Assembly: GCA_903872075.1 (NCBI GenBank)
Contig: CAIQJF010000006.1
Location: 1 to 38,370 of the forward strand
From: an uncultured Caulobacteraceae bacterium
GTDB taxonomy: Bacteria; Pseudomonadota; Alphaproteobacteria; Caulobacterales; Caulobacteraceae
DNA length: 38,370 nucleotides
Direction: 5' to 3'
Both the position numbers and the translations under genes were made by a program. The first letter of the stretch is position 1. Each line of letters begins with the position of its first letter. Below are positions 34,023 through 38,370 of the stretch, piece after piece. A model generated the notes under the pieces. It made no database searches and had not been told where the DNA came from. It saw only the letters and a list, made by a program, of their open reading frames with translations.

Positions 34023-34373
34023 ATGCCGCAAGATCTCTGGCATCAGGACCTCTGGCCCCAGGACCTCTGGTTCCGCCTGCTCCTCGTCGCCCTGGCTGTC
34101 TGGCGGGTCACCCACCTGCTGGCGGCCGAGGACGGTCCCTGGGACCTCGTCGCCCGCCTTCGGGCGCGGCTGGGCGAGGGCCTGCTGGGCCGGCTGATGG
34201 ACTGTTTCTATTGCCTGAGCCTGTGGATCTCAGCCCCGGCGGCGCTGATCACGGCCTCGGGACCCCAGGCCTGGCTGGTTCACTGGCTGGCCTTGTCGGC
34301 CGCCGCCTGCCTCCTCGAACGCTGGGGATCGGCCGAGCCGGTCATCCACGCCCTTCCCGCCGCGGAGCCCTGA
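34023..34373 (+). CDS. DUF1360 membrane protein
   Basis: 116-aa protein. Two to three hydrophobic segments (about 18-34, 65-82, 86-99) and the DUF1360 signature WRVTHLLAAEDGPWDLVARLRARLG...LMDCFYCLSLW with Cys61 and Cys64. The N-terminus has three 15-base repeats (34029-34073) encoding QDLWH, QDLWP and QDLWF. DUF1360 proteins are widespread but not characterised (one member is the Bacillus spore coat protein CotJ-like locus by annotation only). The start is ATG 34023; CACCTGAAGGC upstream is a weak ribosome binding site. Confidence 0.82.
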   Translation: MPQDLWHQDLWPQDLWFRLLLVALAVWRVTHLLAAEDGPWDLVARLRARLGEGLLGRLMDCFYCLSLWISAPAALITASGPQAWLVHWLALSAAACLLERWGSAEPVIHALPAAEP

Positions 34374-34374
34374 G

Positions 34375-34626
34375 ATGAGCTGCTGTGGCCGAACCCGTGA
34401 GACCCTGAAGCGCCGCGGCCCGATGAGGGTCATTCCCGCGCCGGCCCCGCCATCTCCCGACATCGCCCGTGTCGAGGTCGCCTTTCGCGGCCGGGGGACC
34501 TACCTCGCCGCCGGCGGCCGCACCGGCGAGATCTACCGCTTCACGGCCCAATCCCCGCGCCAGTGGGTCGAGGCCGGCGACGTCGCCGCCCTGGTGGCCA
34601 CCGGCTTCTTCGTGGCGGTTCCCTAA
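34375..34626 (+). CDS. 83-aa CC-motif protein of unknown function
   Basis: Short protein starting MSCCGRTRETLKRRG, followed by a Pro-rich linker and a compact beta-type domain VEVAFRGRGTYLAAGGRTGEIYRF...VEAGDVAALVATGFFVAV. The TG-x-YRF stretch resembles small proteins seen in phage-related loci, but this is an impression. It starts 1 base after the DUF1360 stop (TGAG|ATGAGC), so it is coupled to it. The adjacent cysteines may bind metal or be modified. Its stop overlaps the convergent regulator gene by 4 bases. Confidence 0.75.
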   Translation: MSCCGRTRETLKRRGPMRVIPAPAPPSPDIARVEVAFRGRGTYLAAGGRTGEIYRFTAQSPRQWVEAGDVAALVATGFFVAVP

Positions 34627-36965
34627 AGCGGCCGCATCCGCCCGCGCACCGCCGCATACTCGGCTCTGGCGGCCAGTAGGGCGGGGGAGTCCGGATCGGC
34701 ATGGGTCCAGGCGGCCAGGAACGCCTCATAGGCCTTGCCCGCCCCGGCCATGTCGCCCGTCAGCTTCAGCGCCCGCGCCGCGCCCAGCAGGGCCAGGGGA
34801 TAGAGCGGCGAGGTGGGATCGAGCCCCGGCCGGCTGAGGATCTTGCGGAATTCCGCCGCCGCCCGCGCCCCGTCCCCCGCCGCCAGCCAGGCCCGCCCGC
34901 GCAGGTAGGGGATGTCGTAGTTCTTCAGCTCATACTGCGCCGCTGGTTCCAGTGCGGCGATGGCCTCGGTCGGCTTGCCCCGCCGCAGCGCCGCCGCGGC
35001 CCGCACCTCCGAAGCCGACACCGCGATCAGCAGGGTGTCGGTGGGTGTCTCCTGGATATCCCGCGCCAGCAACGCCTCGGCCCGCGCGCCGTCGCCGAAC
35101 TCGGCCAGGTCGAAGCGGTAGTCGGCGCTGTCGGTCTCCGGCGGGACCTGGGCCAGCACCGCCCGCGCCTGATCGGCCAGGCCCAGATCGAACAGCTCCC
35201 GCGCCGTGGGCGGCAGATTGTAGTCGGTCAGGCCCTGGGCCCGCGACAGCTCGCCCACATGGGCGAACATGCTCAGCGCCCGGCGGGTCTGGCCCAGCCG
35301 CAGGGCGTGATCGGCGGCGAAGGAGGTGAGGCGGATCTCCGCCGGCTTGCCCTTCGCCCAGTCCAGCTCCTTGCGGGCGGCGGCCTCGTCGTTGCGGGCA
35401 AAGGCGATCTCCTCCAGCAGCCCATGGGTGTCGTCGCCGGCCAGGGCCTTGGCCACCGCCTGTCCGGCCACCGTCGCGGCCTCGTCCAGCCGCCCGGCGT
35501 GCATCAGCGCCCGGGCCAGGACCACATAGCTGGCCTCGGAATTGGGCCTCAGGGCCAAAGCCCGCCGGCCGGCCTCGATGGCTTCCGGATAGTGACCCAG
35601 CCAGTTCTCGGCGTTGGCCAGATTGGCCACCGGCACCCCGTCGCTGGGATAGGTCTCGCTCCACAGCTTCAGGTTGCGCAGGGTCAGGTTGAAATCCCGA
35701 GCCACGATCTCGTTGTAGTTGGCGATGATATGGAATCGCTCGCGCTCCGAGACCGTGTCGCGCAGGGCATAGGCCTTGCGGATCGCCTCCCGCGCCAGGG
35801 CGGTCTGGTGCAGGTTCGAATAGACCCGGCCCAGGTCGTCAAAGGCCGTGGCGAAGGCGGGATCGAGCTCCACGGCGTGCTGGAACAGCGGGATCGCCTC
35901 CAGCCGCTGGCCGTGATTGAACAGATAATTGCCCTCGCTATAGGCCTTCAGCGCCGCCAGCGAGGCGGTCTTCTGCCGGGCCAGGGGAACGCCGAACCGC
36001 CGTACCGATCCCCCCGATTCCCCCAGCCGCCGGCGCATCCCCGCCGCCAGCTCATCCAGGGCGGCGATCACCGCCTCGCGGCTGCCCGCCACGGTTTTCT
36101 CCGCCGCCAGGGTGGTGGTGCCCGCGCAGTCGGTGGCCGTCAGGGTGATCAGATATTTCGGCCCCAGGGCGGCGATCGCGCCCTCCAGCACCGCCTGGCC
36201 GTCGTTGCGCACACAGACCTCGCCGGCCAGGGCGGGCTTGAGGATCTCGTCGCGCGACCGGGCCATCAGGGCCAAGGTGTCCTGCACCTGGCGCTCGGGC
36301 AGCACGCTCACCACCGGCGACTGCATCAGGTCGATTTCCAGGGCCTTGCCCAGGGTGCGATCGAAGATCGCCTCGCCGGTCTGGTTCTGGAACTCGGCCA
36401 GCACCACCAGGCTGCGGGCGTTGGCCGGCCGCCACGGATGCAGCAGCATCACGGCCGCCCCCGCCGCCGCGACCAGCACGCCGGCCCCCACGGCGATCGC
36501 CAGGCCGCGCCGGTTGCCGGCGGGGCGAACCTCCGCCTGAGGCTGGGATTGGGGCGGGCTGGCGGGCGCGGGCGTCGGCGCGACGGCGCCATCCCCCGCC
36601 GCCTCGACCTCCCGAGTCACGGCGGCAGTGAATCTGTAGCCCTGTCCCGGCGCGGTGACGATCAGCCGGTCCTGCCGCGCTTCGTCCCCCAGCGCCTTCC
36701 TCAGGGCGAAGATGGTCTGGCTGATATTGGATTCGCTGACCACCCGGCCCGGCCAGATGGCGTCGAACAGCTCGTCCTTGGAGACCACCCGGCCCGGATG
36801 CTCGGCCAGGTACAGCAGGGTGTCGAACAGGGTCGGGGTCAGGGCGATCGCCGCGCCGTTGCGCGTCAGCACGCGCCGGACGGGATCGATCCGGAACGGC
36901 CCGAACAGATACGCCCCCAAATCCGTGGCCCCCAGGTCTGCAGCCCCCCTGTCAGACCCGGACAT
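34623..36965 (-). CDS. CadC-like membrane-anchored winged-helix regulator with TPR-rich C-terminus
   Basis: 780-aa protein. Residues about 18-116 form an OmpR-type winged helix (LTPTLFDTLLYLAEHPGRVVSKDELFDAIWP, SESNISQTIFALRKALGD, GQGYRF). A Pro-rich linker spans 127-148. A single transmembrane segment lies at about 154-175 (LAIAVGAGVLVAAAGAAVML). The C-terminal ~600 residues are periplasmic: a domain with NQTGEAIFDRTLGKALEIDL, then TPR-like helices from about 340 to the end. ToxR/CadC-type regulators sense a signal outside and bind DNA inside. The start is ATG 36965. The upstream gene ends 1 base before it (TGAGATG). Confidence 0.9.
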   Translation of the reverse strand: MSGSDRGAADLGATDLGAYLFGPFRIDPVRRVLTRNGAAIALTPTLFDTLLYLAEHPGRVVSKDELFDAIWPGRVVSESNISQTIFALRKALGDEARQDRLIVTAPGQGYRFTAAVTREVEAAGDGAVAPTPAPASPPQSQPQAEVRPAGNRRGLAIAVGAGVLVAAAGAAVMLLHPWRPANARSLVVLAEFQNQTGEAIFDRTLGKALEIDLMQSPVVSVLPERQVQDTLALMARSRDEILKPALAGEVCVRNDGQAVLEGAIAALGPKYLITLTATDCAGTTTLAAEKTVAGSREAVIAALDELAAGMRRRLGESGGSVRRFGVPLARQKTASLAALKAYSEGNYLFNHGQRLEAIPLFQHAVELDPAFATAFDDLGRVYSNLHQTALAREAIRKAYALRDTVSERERFHIIANYNEIVARDFNLTLRNLKLWSETYPSDGVPVANLANAENWLGHYPEAIEAGRRALALRPNSEASYVVLARALMHAGRLDEAATVAGQAVAKALAGDDTHGLLEEIAFARNDEAAARKELDWAKGKPAEIRLTSFAADHALRLGQTRRALSMFAHVGELSRAQGLTDYNLPPTARELFDLGLADQARAVLAQVPPETDSADYRFDLAEFGDGARAEALLARDIQETPTDTLLIAVSASEVRAAAALRRGKPTEAIAALEPAAQYELKNYDIPYLRGRAWLAAGDGARAAAEFRKILSRPGLDPTSPLYPLALLGAARALKLTGDMAGAGKAYEAFLAAWTHADPDSPALLAARAEYAAVRGRMRPL

Positions 36966-36966
36966 C

Positions 36967-37191
36967 TCAGAACTCGTCTTCGATCATCGCCTTGAACTGC
37001 TCCATGACCTCGACCATCGCCTCCTCCGGCGGAACATCCGCCAGCGGGTCCGCCGGCGGCGGCGCGGCGTTCACGGTCAGGCGGGCCACCAGGCCGCCGC
37101 CCTGCACCAGCACCAGCTCCTCGCCGGGCGCGAGGCGGCTGAGGGTCTGGGCCACCCGGGGCGGCAGGTCGTCGAGATCGATCTGGGGCAT
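36967..37191 (-). CDS. Small protein, 74 aa, Phd/YefM-like N-terminus
   Basis: Acidic protein: RVAQTLSRLAPGEELVLVQGGGLVARLTV resembles the DNA-binding half of Phd/YefM antitoxins (a helix, then GE..V, then ARL), followed by a Pro-rich linker and an acidic helix (EEAMVEVMEQFKAMIEDEF). No toxin gene is adjacent, so a toxin-antitoxin role is not supported. It ends 1 base before the CadC-like gene and starts 67 bases from the divergent ubiD. Confidence 0.75.
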   Translation of the reverse strand: MPQIDLDDLPPRVAQTLSRLAPGEELVLVQGGGLVARLTVNAAPPPADPLADVPPEEAMVEVMEQFKAMIEDEF

Positions 37192-37258
37192 GACACGATC
37201 AGGATAGCGCCAAGCCGCGAAGGGTGACAGGGCGCAACGGCGGGCCTAGGAACGGAAC

Positions 37259-38370
37259 ATGGCCTATCGCAGTCTTCGCGACTTCATCGCCGCCCTGGAA
37301 TCCAAGGGCGAGCTGGTGCGGGTGACCGAGCCCGTCTCCTCGGTGCTCGAGATCACCGAGATCTGCACCCGCCTGCTGGCCACCGGCGGGCCGGCCGTCC
37401 TCTTCGAACATGTGATCCGCGCCGATGGCGTCCGCTCGCCCATGCCGGTCCTGGCCAATCTGTTCGGCACGGTCCGGCGCGTGGCCCTGGGCGTCACCCT
37501 GGGCGAGAAGGAACGCGAATCCCCCTCCGACCTGCGCGAGGTGGGCGAGCTCCTCGCCTTCCTGCGCAACCCCGAACCGCCCCGCGGCCTCAAGGAGGCC
37601 TGGGACCTTTTGCCCCTGGCCCGGACCGTGCTGGGCATGCGCCCCCAGGTGGTCAGCCGCGCCCCGGTGCAGGAGGTGGTGCTCACCGGCGACGACATCG
37701 ATCTCTCCAAACTGCCGATCCAGACCTGCTGGCCGGGCGAGCCCGCCCCCCTGATCACCTGGCCCCTGGTGGTCACCAAGGGCCCGTCGGAATCGCGCGA
37801 GGACGACTTCAACCTCGGCATCTACCGCATGCAGGTGATCGGCAAGGATCGCACGATCATGCGCTGGCTGGCCCATCGCGGCGGCGCCCAGCACTATCGC
37901 CGCTGGAAGGAACAGGGAAAGCCCGACGCCCTCCCGGCCTGCGCCGTCCTGGGCGCCGATCCCGGCACCATCCTGGCGGCGGTGACCCCCGTGCCCGACA
38001 CCCTGTCGGAATATCAGTTCGCCGGCCTGCTGCGCGGCGCCAAGGCCGAGCTGGTCAAGGCCAAAACCCAGCCCCTGCTGGTCCCGGCCCAGGCCGAGAT
38101 CGTGCTGGAAGGCGAGGTGCTGCTCAACGAATACGCCGATGAGGGCCCCTATGGCGACCACACCGGCTATTACAACAGCGTCGAGACCTTCCCGGTGTTC
38201 CGCGTCACCGCCATCACCATGCGCCGCGATCCGATCTACCTGACCACCCACACCGGCCGCCCGCCGGATGAGCCCAGCGTCCTCGGCGAAGCGCTCAACG
38301 AGGTCTTCATCCCCCTGCTGCGCGGCCAGTTCCCGGAGATCGTCGATTTCTGGCTGCCGCCGGAGGGCTG
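37259..38370 (+). CDS. ubiD: UbiD-family prenylated-FMN decarboxylase (5' part)
   Basis: 370 codons are visible; the gene runs off the window (family length about 490-500). UbiD decarboxylates 3-octaprenyl-4-hydroxybenzoate in ubiquinone synthesis using prenylated FMN made by UbiX. Family blocks: [22 protein letters not shown], Arg190 in [26 protein letters not shown] and [11 protein letters not shown] with its Glu, which together form the prFMN/Mn/K site. The start ATG 37259 follows AGGAACGG. Stop not seen because of the window end. Confidence 0.93.
   Translation, partial: MAYRSLRDFIAALESKGELVRVTEPVSSVLEITEICTRLLATGGPAVLFEHVIRADGVRSPMPVLANLFGTVRRVALGVTLGEKERESPSDLREVGELLAFLRNPEPPRGLKEAWDLLPLARTVLGMRPQVVSRAPVQEVVLTGDDIDLSKLPIQTCWPGEPAPLITWPLVVTKGPSESREDDFNLGIYRMQVIGKDRTIMRWLAHRGGAQHYRRWKEQGKPDALPACAVLGADPGTILAAVTPVPDTLSEYQFAGLLRGAKAELVKAKTQPLLVPAQAEIVLEGEVLLNEYADEGPYGDHTGYYNSVETFPVFRVTAITMRRDPIYLTTHTGRPPDEPSVLGEALNEVFIPLLRGQFPEIVDFWLPPEG

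Noticed and set aside
34701..36995. 764-aa plus-strand ORF opposite the CadC-like regulator
   Set aside because: Shadow of a GC-rich gene; the regulator has a clear wHTH, membrane segment and TPR region.
36967..37191. Toxin-antitoxin module
   Set aside because: Only an antitoxin-like small protein is present; neighbours are a regulator and ubiD, with no toxin.
1..38370. CRISPR array, insertion sequences or prophage
   Set aside because: No regularly spaced repeats, transposase, integrase or phage structural genes were seen.

Overview
The window is 38.4 kb of high-GC DNA, packed with genes on both strands. The gene set (PEPxxWA-type PEP-CTERM protein, CadC-like TPR regulator, NHL protein, alphaproteobacterial DinG-type helicase, a composite TAGAGC...GCTCTA intergenic repeat) suggests an alphaproteobacterial chromosome, most likely Caulobacteraceae (Phenylobacterium or Caulobacter relatives). 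That placement is by impression; no 16S gene is present. Most of the window is chromosomal housekeeping and accessory metabolism. There is no phage, integrase, IS element or CRISPR array. The first ~1.1 kb is different: lower GC, a tRNA-Arg gene and poorly supported ORFs.

Layout. 1-1145: tRNA-Arg and weak small ORFs. 1146-4211: AraC/GyrI-like regulator, a 48-aa membrane peptide, a secreted NHL beta-propeller protein and a secreted SRPBCC protein. 4279-9661: a DinG/XPD-type Fe-S helicase, a pair of nested inverted repeats, a secreted DUF885 protein and, translationally coupled to it, a second SRPBCC paralogue. 9799-14665: an OmpR-type response regulator coupled to a very large AAA/STAND-ATPase hybrid histidine kinase with HisKA, HATPase, REC and Hpt domains; a frameshift breaks its reading frame near 10,965. 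14723-19170 (minus strand): PEP-CTERM protein, rlmN, M28 peptidase, S-formylglutathione hydrolase. 19245-23242: quinol-monooxygenase-like protein, VOC protein, GNAT-TfoX pair, Tat-type epimerase, and a VOC gene divergent from soxR with a near-perfect SoxR box between them. 23250-27870: lipoprotein, isoaspartyl peptidase, quinone oxidoreductase (with a clear terminator), SDR, fatty acid desaturase. 27951-31656 (plus strand): two tandem VOC paralogues, DinB-like protein, gamma-glutamyltransferase-like enzyme, YjbR-like protein. 31911-34626: a three-gene cassette of unknown function (681-aa Cys-rich protein, DUF1360 membrane protein, 83-aa Cys-Cys protein). 34623-37191 (minus strand): a 74-aa protein and a CadC-like TPR regulator. 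37259-end: 5' part of ubiD.

How genes work together. The clearest regulatory unit is soxR with its divergent VOC gene: the SoxR box sits in a promoter-like spacer facing the VOC gene. The response regulator and hybrid kinase form one transcription unit with a 4-base stop/start overlap and together contain every element of a phosphorelay, but the kinase needs either a corrected base or a frameshift to be made whole. The GGT-like enzyme, DinB-like protein and VOC pair are co-oriented with short spacings. The best candidates for undescribed biology are the ATPase-linked phosphorelay kinase, the 31.9-34.6 kb three-gene cassette, and the SRPBCC paralogue pair flanking the helicase and DUF885 genes.
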